A DNA stretch of 31,005 bases from GCA-2746795 sp964643965. GTDB taxonomy: Bacteria > Chloroflexota > Anaerolineae > Promineifilales > Promineifilaceae. Both the position numbers and the translations under genes were made by a program. Below are positions 8,586 to 15,236 of the stretch, piece after piece. Position 1 is the first letter of the stretch; each line of letters starts with the position of its first letter. The notes beneath the pieces are model-generated. The model made no database searches. It was given only the letters and a program-made list of their open reading frames with translations, and had not been told where the DNA came from. The stretch is taken from positions 1-31,005 of the forward strand of contig CAZXVH010000059.1 in the NCBI GenBank assembly GCA_964643965.1. Reading direction: 5' to 3'.

Positions 8586-9084
8586 TTCTAAAATAGTCCC
8601 GGCACAAGAAGTGCAAATGGCAGAAATAATTCTGGCGCCCTGGCTCAACCCGGAGGAGCCAATTGATTACACGGCGGGGCGGATTAAGTTAACGGGAAAC
8701 GGCCGTTTCGATTCTCTGGAGCTAACTATATCAGCAGATGAACTACTCACCGTCGTAGCCGCGATTATGGATAACAACTGGGGCTACCTGGGAACCATTA
8801 CCGGCGTTGATCTGGGACCAGAAGCGGGTGAGATGGAAATACTCTACCACTTTTGTCGGGGAACGGCCGTTATCACCCTCTATGTCACCGTTCCCCGAGA
8901 GAATGCGGTACTGCCCAGCGTTTGCGGCCTCATTCCTTCCGCCAGCTTCTTCGAGCGCGAACTCCGCGAAATGTTGGGCGTTACCATCACCAATACCCCC
9001 AACACCGACCACCTGTTCCTGCCCGACAACTGGCCTGATGGCGTCTATCCCTTGCGCAAAGATTTCCAAATGGCTGCCAGGTAA
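8575..9084 (+). CDS. Hydrogenase NuoC-like subunit
   Basis: A soluble 169-residue subunit of the NuoC/HycE N-terminal family, which supports the large subunit on the connecting arm. The family signature is seen near the C terminus as SASFFERELREMLGVTI, followed by DHLFLPDNWPDGVYPLRKDF. It is separate from the NuoD-like protein, unlike fused HycE. The ATG at 8575 lies inside the end of the preceding gene and has GAGGAG seven bases upstream. A second Met at codon 15 is possible but has no better site. It holds two AACGGCCGTT copies, one read as NGR and one as TAV. Confidence 0.9.
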   Translation: MSPDSKIVPAQEVQMAEIILAPWLNPEEPIDYTAGRIKLTGNGRFDSLELTISADELLTVVAAIMDNNWGYLGTITGVDLGPEAGEMEILYHFCRGTAVITLYVTVPRENAVLPSVCGLIPSASFFERELREMLGVTITNTPNTDHLFLPDNWPDGVYPLRKDFQMAAR

Positions 9085-9109
9085 AGCAGGTTGAGGAGCT
9101 AAACCCATT

Positions 9110-10312
9110 ATGATGCTTGATCTGATTCAAAAAGAAGAAAAATTTATCATCCCCATCGGTCCGCAACACCCGGCGCTTAAAGAGCCGGGACATTTTGAAT
9201 TTGCCGTCGATGGCGAAGTCGTCACCGACGCCACCGTGCGCCTGGGCTACGTGCATCGCGGCATCGAGAAAGGGACCGAATCACGCAACTGGAACCAGAA
9301 TCTCTACCTGGTGGAACGTATTTGCGGCATCTGCTCCCATATCCACGCCTTCACCTACGCTCGGGGTGTGGAGCGGCTGGCCGAGGTAGAGGTCCCGCCT
9401 CGCGCCCAGGCCATTCGCGTCCTGGTGGCCGAGTTAGAGCGCATCCACAGCCATATGCTCTGGTTTGGCGTCGCCGCTCACGAAGCCGGCTTCGATACCC
9501 TCTTCATGTTCTCCTGGCGTGACCGTGAAACCATCATGGATGTCCTGGAAGCTCTCACCGGCAACCGCGTCAACTATTCCGCCAATGTCCTGGGCGGTGT
9601 TAAATTCGACGTACCGGATGAACAACGTAAAACTATTTTAGAAGCAGTGAACTTCTTGGAAGAAAGAACGCGGCATTATCTGGAGGTGGTGACTACCGAC
9701 GCGATGTTCTTGCAGCGCACCCGCGGCATTGGCGTGGCCAATCTACAAGAGGCGGAACGATTGGGCATTTTAGGTCCCACCGCCCGCGCCTCCGGCATTC
9801 GCCGGGATGTGCGCGTCGATGCGCCCTATTCCGCCTACAACACTTTTCCCATCAACATGGTCGTGGAAACGGCCGGTGATTTGGAAGCGCGGTTTGTCGT
9901 TCGTCTGAAAGAGCTGTTTGAAAGCTTCCGCCTCATCCGCGAAATCCTACACAATCTGCCAGAAGGGGATTTACAAACGAAACGGTTCCCTCGCCGCATT
10001 AAAGCCGGTGAAGTCATTAGCCAGGTGGAAGCGCCGCGTGGCGAACTGTTTTACTATATTCGCAGCAATGGCGGCGAAATGCCGGAACGCCTGAAAGTGC
10101 GCACCCCCACCATTATGAACATGGCCTCTGTGCTGGCCATGGCCGTCGGGCATCAACTGGCCGACATGCCCATGCTGCTGGTAGGCATTGACCCCTGCTT
10201 CTCCTGCAACGACCGCGGCGTCGTGGTATGCGAATCAGGCGGGCAGCATGATCAATGGACATGGGAACGTTTACGCCAATATGGCATTGAGTATTACGCG
10301 CAAAAGGCTTAA
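9110..10312 (+). CDS. Group 4 [NiFe] hydrogenase large subunit (NuoD-like)
   Basis: Catalytic subunit for H2 evolution or uptake, 400 residues. It keeps both nickel-binding motifs: L1 in RICGICS (Cys72, Cys75) and L2 in DPCFSCNDR (Cys363, Cys366). This separates it from true NuoD and from Mbx/Ehr relatives, which have lost cysteines. After Arg369 there is a 31-residue tail (370-400), the length and place at which HycI cuts the HycE precursor. A HycI-type protease is encoded at 11624. So the product should be made as a precursor, loaded with nickel and then trimmed. GAGGAG precedes the ATG at 9110. No hyp genes for cofactor assembly are in the window. The exact HydDB subgroup cannot be set by eye. 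Confidence 0.95.
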   Translation: MMLDLIQKEEKFIIPIGPQHPALKEPGHFEFAVDGEVVTDATVRLGYVHRGIEKGTESRNWNQNLYLVERICGICSHIHAFTYARGVERLAEVEVPPRAQAIRVLVAELERIHSHMLWFGVAAHEAGFDTLFMFSWRDRETIMDVLEALTGNRVNYSANVLGGVKFDVPDEQRKTILEAVNFLEERTRHYLEVVTTDAMFLQRTRGIGVANLQEAERLGILGPTARASGIRRDVRVDAPYSAYNTFPINMVVETAGDLEARFVVRLKELFESFRLIREILHNLPEGDLQTKRFPRRIKAGEVISQVEAPRGELFYYIRSNGGEMPERLKVRTPTIMNMASVLAMAVGHQLADMPMLLVGIDPCFSCNDRGVVVCESGGQHDQWTWERLRQYGIEYYAQKA

Positions 10313-10314
10313 TT

Positions 10315-11235
10315 ATGGAAGCAATCGGAAACATCGTCTCATTACTCTTCTTCCCGGGCGGCTTGTTTGTGATCGTCGCCGGGCTGGTATATGAATGGCT
10401 GGATCGAAAAATCATCGCCCGTTCGCAAAATCGGCTGGGGCCGCGCTGGTTCCAACCATTCGCCGATGCCATCAAGCTGCTGACCAAAGAAGAAATCGTA
10501 CCGGATGGCGTTAACCCCGTTTTGTTTGCCGGGCTGCCGTTGGTGGCTCTGGCTGGCGCTTTAACGGCCGCTTTGTATGTGCCCATGGCCGGACTGAAAC
10601 CCAGCTACAGCTTTCCCGGCGACCTGATCGTGACGATCTATCTGCTCAGTTTGTTAACATTATGCCTCGGGTTGGCGGGAGCAAATGCCAAAGGTCGCTT
10701 CTCCCTGGTCGGCTCCACCCGCGCCCTCACGCAGCTGTTTGCGTATGAAGCGCCGCTTTTACTGGCGCTGCTCGGCCCGGCGATTGCCGCCAAAAGCTGG
10801 CAAATCAGCGAGATCGTGGCCTATACCGAAACCCACGTCTGGATGATGATCGTGCAGCCCATCGGCTTTGTGGTGGCGCTTATCGGCTTGATGGGTAAAT
10901 TGGAACTGCCGCCCTTTGACTCCCCGGAAGCAGAGACGGAAATTGTGGCTGGCGCTTTAACAGAATACAGCGGACGCGGTCTGGCTATTTTCCATTTAGG
11001 CAGGGGGGCAGAACTGGTCATTGGGCTGACGTTGATCACCTCTTTTTACCTGGGCGGCGTTTCCAATCCGTTGTGGTTCGTGCTGAAAACAGGGGGGCTG
11101 TTGGCGGTTTTGGCCGTTTTCCAATCGCTTATGACGCGCCTGCGCATCGATCAAACGGTGGGACTGTGGTGGCGGTATGGGGCGCTGTTGGTGCTGCTGC
11201 AATGGCTGGTTATTATGCTCATTCAGTTGGTTTAA
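10315..11235 (+). CDS. Hydrogenase NuoH-like membrane anchor subunit
   Basis: A 306-residue membrane protein of the NuoH/HycD/MbhM family, which connects the hydrogenase arm to the pumps. Family motifs are YEWLDRKIIARSQNRLGP near the N terminus, then the loop with LELPPFDSPEAETEIVAG (acidic E/D funnel), and a final helix pair. The start is two bases after the preceding stop, which points to coupled translation. A separate NuoH for complex I lies at 23178-24458. Confidence 0.93.
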   Translation: MEAIGNIVSLLFFPGGLFVIVAGLVYEWLDRKIIARSQNRLGPRWFQPFADAIKLLTKEEIVPDGVNPVLFAGLPLVALAGALTAALYVPMAGLKPSYSFPGDLIVTIYLLSLLTLCLGLAGANAKGRFSLVGSTRALTQLFAYEAPLLLALLGPAIAAKSWQISEIVAYTETHVWMMIVQPIGFVVALIGLMGKLELPPFDSPEAETEIVAGALTEYSGRGLAIFHLGRGAELVIGLTLITSFYLGGVSNPLWFVLKTGGLLAVLAVFQSLMTRLRIDQTVGLWWRYGALLVLLQWLVIMLIQLV

Positions 11236-11240
11236 TCTTT

Positions 11241-11268
11241 GTGAACAGTGAGCAGTGGGTAAGCGAGT
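11241..11268. repeat. Degenerate heptamer array (GTGAACA-type)
   Basis: Four 7-bp units can be read: GTGAACA, GTGAGCA, GTGGGTA, AGCGAGT. It fills the 39-bp gap between the NuoH-like and NuoI-like genes and belongs to the same family as the arrays at 29664 and 30979. Confidence 0.6.
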
Positions 11269-11274
11269 AAAATT

Positions 11275-11694
11275 ATGAAGATTGGCACAATGCTCGGTGA
11301 CGTATGGCGAGCGCTCTGGCAAAAGCCAGTGACACAAAAGTATCCGTTTGAACGCATAGAAGCGCCAAAACGGCTGCGCGGCAAGCTCGTGTGGGACCCG
11401 GAAAAATGCACGGGCTGCAATTTGTGCAGCAAGGATTGTCCGGCGGACGCCATCGAAATGATTACCATTGATAAGAAGGCAAAACGTTTTGTGATGCGGT
11501 ATCACCTGGATCGCTGTACTTACTGCGCGCAATGTGTGACAAGCTGCCGTTTCAACTGCATTAATATGTCGGATGAGCAGTGGGAGTTGGCCGCCACCAG
11601 CAAAACGCCGTTTGAAGTTAATTATGGGCGAGATGAAGACCTGGCCGAAGCGTTGGCAAAATTCGCTGGCGCAGACGCTGTCTCAACTGATTGA
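11275..11694 (+). CDS. Hydrogenase ferredoxin-like subunit (NuoI-like)
   Basis: A 139-residue protein with two [4Fe-4S] binding motifs that carries electrons between ferredoxin and the small subunit. The ligands are Cys45, Cys48, Cys51 and Cys55 (CTGCNLCSKDCP), and Cys81, Cys84, Cys87 and Cys91 (CTYCAQCVTSC). In group 4 hydrogenases this subunit (MbhN/HycF type) docks soluble ferredoxin. No NADH-binding NuoE or NuoF is present, so ferredoxin is the likely donor (inference). Its end overlaps the protease gene by about 70 bases in another frame. Confidence 0.93.
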   Translation: MKIGTMLGDVWRALWQKPVTQKYPFERIEAPKRLRGKLVWDPEKCTGCNLCSKDCPADAIEMITIDKKAKRFVMRYHLDRCTYCAQCVTSCRFNCINMSDEQWELAATSKTPFEVNYGRDEDLAEALAKFAGADAVSTD

Positions 11695-12169
11695 GGACGC
11701 CGCCAGGCAGCCTATACGGGTGGCCCTGATGGGGATTGGCCATGAACTGCGCGGCGATGATGCGGCCGGCGTGGCGGTCATTCGCAGCCTGGCGCATCTC
11801 TTATCACCGACCCCCCTCGAAAATGTGCTGCTGGTGGAGGCAGCCCACGCCCCTGAAAATCATACCGGTCCTATCCGTAAATTTTCCCCCGATCTCGTGA
11901 TTCTTATTGATATGGCGCAGATGAATGAAGCGCCCGGCGCAATACGCTGGCTGCCCTGGCAAGAAACAACGGGTATCAGCGCCTCGACCCACACCATGCC
12001 GCCTTATATGCTGGCTCGCTATTTAACGGCCGTTACTGCCACAAAAGTGGCGCTCATCGGGCTGCAACCCCGGCAAACGGATTGGGACACGGAGATGTCG
12101 GCTGAAATGAAAACGGCCGTTCATGAAGTGACCGACACCCTGACCGAAATTCTAAAAAATCTCCCCTGA
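11624..12169 (+). CDS. hycI: Hydrogenase maturation endopeptidase, HycI-type
   Basis: Cleaves the C-terminal tail of the nickel-loaded large subunit. The visible motifs are ALMGIGHELRGDDAAG (Asp46 likely nickel ligand), VILIDMAQ (Asp96), STHTMPP (His123), and ALIGLQP. The acid-acid-His triad and the GLQP (GIQP-like) end match the HycI branch. The start is uncertain: 11573, 11624 and 11633 are in frame and all overlap the NuoI-like gene. None has a strong ribosome site, so reinitiation or coupling is likely. I give 11624. Being last in the operon fits a dedicated protease for the 9110-10312 product. Confidence 0.88.
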   Translation: MGEMKTWPKRWQNSLAQTLSQLIEDAARQPIRVALMGIGHELRGDDAAGVAVIRSLAHLLSPTPLENVLLVEAAHAPENHTGPIRKFSPDLVILIDMAQMNEAPGAIRWLPWQETTGISASTHTMPPYMLARYLTAVTATKVALIGLQPRQTDWDTEMSAEMKTAVHEVTDTLTEILKNLP

Positions 12170-12199
12170 TTTTTTAACAAGAATCGTAACCTTTCCCCA

Positions 12200-12211
12200 G
12201 TACTATAGTAC
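12200..12211. promoter_or_regulatory. Perfect 12-bp palindrome GTACTATAGTAC
   Basis: A perfect palindrome in the 103-bp gap between the hydrogenase protease gene and the small ORF at 12273. It could be an operator or include a -10-like TACTAT. I see no good -35 at standard distance, so a promoter is not claimed. Confidence 0.35.
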
Positions 12212-12272
12212 CAGAGTCGAAAAGGACGCCAATCGGGCGCCGTTGAAACAAACTATACTGGAGGAAGCTACG

Positions 12273-12416
12273 ATGGATATTGAAACCTTAGTGGCGCTTA
12301 TTATGTTTTTCTCAATCATCGGGGGGATTTTTTGTTTGCGACCCCACAAGTCCAAAGCGCCCAAGCGAAACATTACCAGTCATCGGAACGGGTACGGACG
12401 TGATTTTGGCAAGTAA
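12273..12416 (+). CDS. Small single-span membrane protein, 47 residues
   Basis: A short gene with a strong ribosome site (GGAGGAAG, about six bases upstream) and a clean ATG. The protein has one predicted membrane helix at about residues 5-22 (LVALIMFFSIIGGIFCL), then a basic, Asn/Gly-containing tail ending RDFGK. I do not recognise the family. It is co-directional with the hydrogenase operon but separated by 103 bp with a palindrome. The terminator at 12450-12487 follows at once, which supports a real transcript end. It could be an accessory subunit or an independent membrane peptide. Confidence 0.6.
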   Translation: MDIETLVALIMFFSIIGGIFCLRPHKSKAPKRNITSHRNGYGRDFGK

Positions 12417-12449
12417 CAAATAATTTCCAAGCAGATTTTGACAGGCAAC

Positions 12450-12487
12450 AAAAAAAGGCCAGGGATCGGCATTCCCCGGCCTTTTTT
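12450..12487. terminator. Bidirectional intrinsic terminator
   Basis: A-tract, GGCC-a-GGGA, a 7-base loop, TCCC-c-GGCC, then six Ts. The A-tract on the left gives a T-tract on the other strand, so it can end both the small ORF (plus) and the atp operon (minus), which converge here. Confidence 0.88.
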
Positions 12488-12584
12488 ATTTTTATATAAA
12501 AGTGATACGAAGCGAACGGCCGTTACATAACTCAAAACTTCGTAACTTCTCCAATCCTCTAACGAGAGCCGCTTCTACACATCC

Positions 12585-13289
12585 TTATTTCAAAGAGTCG
12601 CGCAAAGCACTCAACTGGCCTGCGACACTATCATCCACAACCTGATCACCCACCCGCACAATCAGACCACCTAAAATATTAGGATCAACCTTATACGTAA
12701 CAGAGGAGGCTTTCAAGGCCGAGGTTACTTTCGTCTGTTCTTCAGGCGTTAAAGGCAGCGCACTGATCACTTCAGCTTTGTCGCCTGACAACGAAGCCAC
12801 ACTCGCGGGAACCTTGGCGAAGAAATCAGCAATAATCGCTCGCTGACGTTTTTCATCCAACGATTCACCCACCAGCTTATTAGCGGCAGCCATAGCAATA
12901 CCGGCCACCTGTCCGCGCAAATCAGCCAAAATATGATCTCGTTCCGCTTTGGCGTCTTCTTGGGCAACTTCCACCACCACCTTGGCATCCGCCTCCGCCT
13001 TTCTGATGATACCCTTCGCCGTTTCTTCAGCCTGGATAGCAGCATCAGAACGGATCTTGGCGGCTTCAGAACGCGCCGCATCCAAAATCTTTTTGGCCTC
13101 GGCGTCTGCATTGTCACGGGCAATCGCTGCCTGCCGGGCGTCTTCTAATCCTTTGGCAATCCGCTGCTTCCGTTCATCCAGCACACGCAAAATCGGGCCA
13201 AATGCCAATCCCTTCAGCAGCATAAGCAGTACCGCAATGCCTAAAATCTGCATAATAAGATATCCGGGATTTATACCTAGAGCTTCCAT
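12585..13289 (-). CDS. atpF: ATP synthase b subunit with delta-type C-terminal domain
   Basis: Peripheral stalk of F-type ATP synthase, 234 residues. One N-terminal membrane helix (about 8-30) is followed by a long Ala/Lys/Glu-rich coiled coil to about 150, as in subunit b. From about residue 165 the sequence switches to the delta C-terminal signature: EVISALPLTPEEQ, then DPNILGGLIVRVGDQVVD and a final SVAGQLSALRDSLK. The delta N-terminal helical domain, which holds F1, seems missing. So this is a b protein fused to a truncated delta, distinct from the longer b-delta fusion of mycobacteria. It is the last gene of the operon. No atpA, G, D or C follows, only a terminator. Confidence 0.87.
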   Translation of the reverse strand: MEALGINPGYLIMQILGIAVLLMLLKGLAFGPILRVLDERKQRIAKGLEDARQAAIARDNADAEAKKILDAARSEAAKIRSDAAIQAEETAKGIIRKAEADAKVVVEVAQEDAKAERDHILADLRGQVAGIAMAAANKLVGESLDEKRQRAIIADFFAKVPASVASLSGDKAEVISALPLTPEEQTKVTSALKASSVTYKVDPNILGGLIVRVGDQVVDDSVAGQLSALRDSLK

Positions 13290-13342
13290 TCCATTCTCCT
13301 TATTTACCTAACCGACGACACTGAGCGCAGGTTTGTATCCAC

Positions 13343-13591
13343 TTAAACCACGAACAGAATGATCAACGCCACAACAAGTGCGTAAATAGCGACGGCTTCG
13401 GCAAAGGCAATACCCAAAATCATATTCGTTTGAATATTACCGCTGGCGTCTGGATTACGGGCAATCCCTTGCACCGCTCCATTCACCAAGATACCAATAC
13501 CGGCGCCAGCGCCAATAGCGCCAGACATAGCCAACCCAGCGCCAATTGCCCTTAACCCAATTGCCAAAGCGATAGCAGCTGCTTCATCCAT
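13343..13591 (-). CDS. atpE: ATP synthase c subunit
   Basis: Forms the rotor ring in the membrane, 82 residues and two helices. Helix 1 is rich in Gly/Ala (GAIGAGAGIGI) and the loop has the conserved RNP (ARNPD). The ion-binding carboxylate is Glu65 in GIAFAEAVAIY. The Na+-type partners (Gln near position 32, Ser/Thr next to the Glu) are not seen, so proton coupling is likely (inference). It lies between atpB and atpF with a 48-bp gap to atpB. Confidence 0.96.
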   Translation of the reverse strand: MDEAAAIALAIGLRAIGAGLAMSGAIGAGAGIGILVNGAVQGIARNPDASGNIQTNMILGIAFAEAVAIYALVVALIILFVV

Positions 13592-13639
13592 AATATAAAA
13601 TCCTCCAACTAAATATTGTTTTTCAAAATTGGTTAAAAA

Positions 13640-14803
13640 TTAGTGGTGATCTTCATCACCATGATGTTCTGTCGCGCTCATCATAAAAATGAGCATCAAA
13701 AGCGCAAAAACCAACGCTTGAATCAGACCTACGAAAAACTCAAGACCAAAGAAAGCCACATTTACCACCGGCAACAGAAATGCCATCACAAACAGCAGCA
13801 CCATACCGGCAAAAATATTACCCAAAAGACGGAAGGCAAACGATATAATTTTTGAAATCTCGCTGATCAGCTCCAAAATACCCACGGCCGGATCAATGGC
13901 TTTAATGGGATTTTTAGCCAGCTGCTGCGCCCACCCCTTGCCCAAAAACGGGAAAAACTTAGAGAGATAGGCACGGCCGCCCAAGAACTTGAAGCCATAA
14001 TATTGCACCATAAACATCGCCACCAGGGCAAACGCCAATGTATAGTTCAAGTCAGTAGCCCCAGGTCTAAAGAACGGCACAATCGCCCAGTCAGCTGCTT
14101 CTGGATTTTTGCCAATTTTATGCCCCGCCCGATCTTCAATAATGGGCGCGTCTATTTGCGCATTGGCATCGGCGCGGATGAGGGTCATATGGGGCAGAAC
14201 GTCAAGGAGTGGTTGTACGCGCAAATCACCGACATTTTGCGCATCAAAAAACTCAGTTTGTTGATGGATAAACTCTTCCACCTCAGCAGGGGATAATGGC
14301 AAGCCAAGTTGCTCCGCTCGCTGCTCCAGGACTTTCGCTTCTTTTTCCGCCAAAAAATGGGGCTTGTACTCCCACATACCAATACTATCCCAACCTGGAA
14401 TAAGGCCCATCCAATTTGTCACTAAAATATACAAAATAAAGGTCATAAACCAGGGGAAGAAGGTTTTGACTTTCGGACCGGTAATACCTTCGGCGAAATT
14501 GTAGGCCATCTCCACAATCATCTCAAAGAAATTATAAAAGCCGGTCGGCACTTCATCTGCGGTGCGTGAACGCGCTTTTAAAGCCAGAACCATAACGAGT
14601 ATCACTATCCAGGCCACCAATGAGGACATAAAGGTATTTGTCAATCCGCCAAAAAGAGGGCCAAAAATAGGCCAATGCTGTGATCCGGGGTAAATCTCAC
14701 CTGGCAATTGAATATAGGGCAGAACAGGTTTGGTGTAATTTACAAAAGACCCGAGCAGGATCATCAAAAAGACACAAATCAAAATCCAGTATCGTTTTTT
14801 CAT
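13640..14803 (-). CDS. atpB: ATP synthase a subunit with long internal insertion
   Basis: Stator channel subunit that feeds ions to the c ring. At 387 residues it is well above the usual 230-290. The essential arginine is Arg325 in FAFRLLGNIFAG. The conserved DLNYTLAFAL and NWMGLIPG motifs are present, but about 110 residues (140-250) separate them instead of about 30-40. The insertion is charged and predicted soluble, with EKEAKVLEQRAEQ and PAEVEEFIHQQTEFFD. It probably forms an extra-membrane lobe. The start at 14803 overlaps the stop of the upstream gene (ATGA). The C terminus is His-rich (EHHGDEDHH). Confidence 0.95.
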   Translation of the reverse strand: MKKRYWILICVFLMILLGSFVNYTKPVLPYIQLPGEIYPGSQHWPIFGPLFGGLTNTFMSSLVAWIVILVMVLALKARSRTADEVPTGFYNFFEMIVEMAYNFAEGITGPKVKTFFPWFMTFILYILVTNWMGLIPGWDSIGMWEYKPHFLAEKEAKVLEQRAEQLGLPLSPAEVEEFIHQQTEFFDAQNVGDLRVQPLLDVLPHMTLIRADANAQIDAPIIEDRAGHKIGKNPEAADWAIVPFFRPGATDLNYTLAFALVAMFMVQYYGFKFLGGRAYLSKFFPFLGKGWAQQLAKNPIKAIDPAVGILELISEISKIISFAFRLLGNIFAGMVLLFVMAFLLPVVNVAFFGLEFFVGLIQALVFALLMLIFMMSATEHHGDEDHH

Positions 14804-15159
14804 CTATGTGCTTCCTCTTTTTCAATGGTTTCAGTTTTGCTGTTGGTTCCAGCTTCGCTGTTGGTTCCAGCTTCGCTGTCGGTTTGATCTTCGATTTGCT
14901 GCAATCCGTTTATCTGGTTTTGCGCTTTGGCTACCATGTACAGACTAATTTTCACCATGGCAAACAAAGTAATGGGAAAACTAATCAGCAGCAATGTTAC
15001 AGTAAAGACGCCCCTCACATCCAGATAATTGTCCAAGAACCTACCTACGGCAAAAGAAATACCAATGATAATCAAAGCAATTATTCCAGTCATGCAGCCA
15101 ACTTGACCGACTAAGTTGACGACTCTTGCTGTGTGATTGATATTAGAATTCTGGGACAC
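14800..15159 (-). CDS. AtpI/AtpZ-like ATP synthase accessory protein
   Basis: First gene of the Fo operon, 119 residues, with two predicted helices (about 20-40 and 50-75) as in AtpI/AtpZ proteins, which help c-ring assembly or ion supply. The start codon appears to be GTG at 15159; no clear ribosome site is seen. The C-terminal tail is acidic and contains a duplicated SEAGTN hexapeptide followed by SKTETI, an 18-bp tandem repeat. Its stop overlaps the atpB start. Family assignment rests on position and topology more than on residues. Confidence 0.65.
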   Translation of the reverse strand: MSQNSNINHTARVVNLVGQVGCMTGIIALIIIGISFAVGRFLDNYLDVRGVFTVTLLLISFPITLFAMVKISLYMVAKAQNQINGLQQIEDQTDSEAGTNSEAGTNSKTETIEKEEAHR

Positions 15160-15169
15160 AATTATTTAT

Positions 15170-15214
15170 TAATGCGCGGTTTGCGCATTATATCACAATT
15201 CAAGGGAGCGACAA
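15170..15214 (-). promoter_or_regulatory. atp operon promoter with overlapping operator-like dyad
   Basis: On the minus strand there is a perfect TATAAT (15192-15187) with an extended TG element (TGATATAAT). A TTGTCG -35 (15214-15209) lies 16 bp upstream. TAATGCGC-ggttt-GCGCATTA (15170-15190), with perfect 8-bp arms, overlaps the -10 and the expected start near 15180. That is the place for a repressor, or it could be a 5' leader hairpin. It lies just after nuoN, so the atp genes need not depend on nuo read-through. Confidence 0.72.
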
Positions 15215-15236
15215 TTTGAATCATTATTACCCCACC

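Noticed and set aside
12172..12272. Riboswitch before the small ORF
   Set aside because: There are short stems but no match to a riboswitch class I know.
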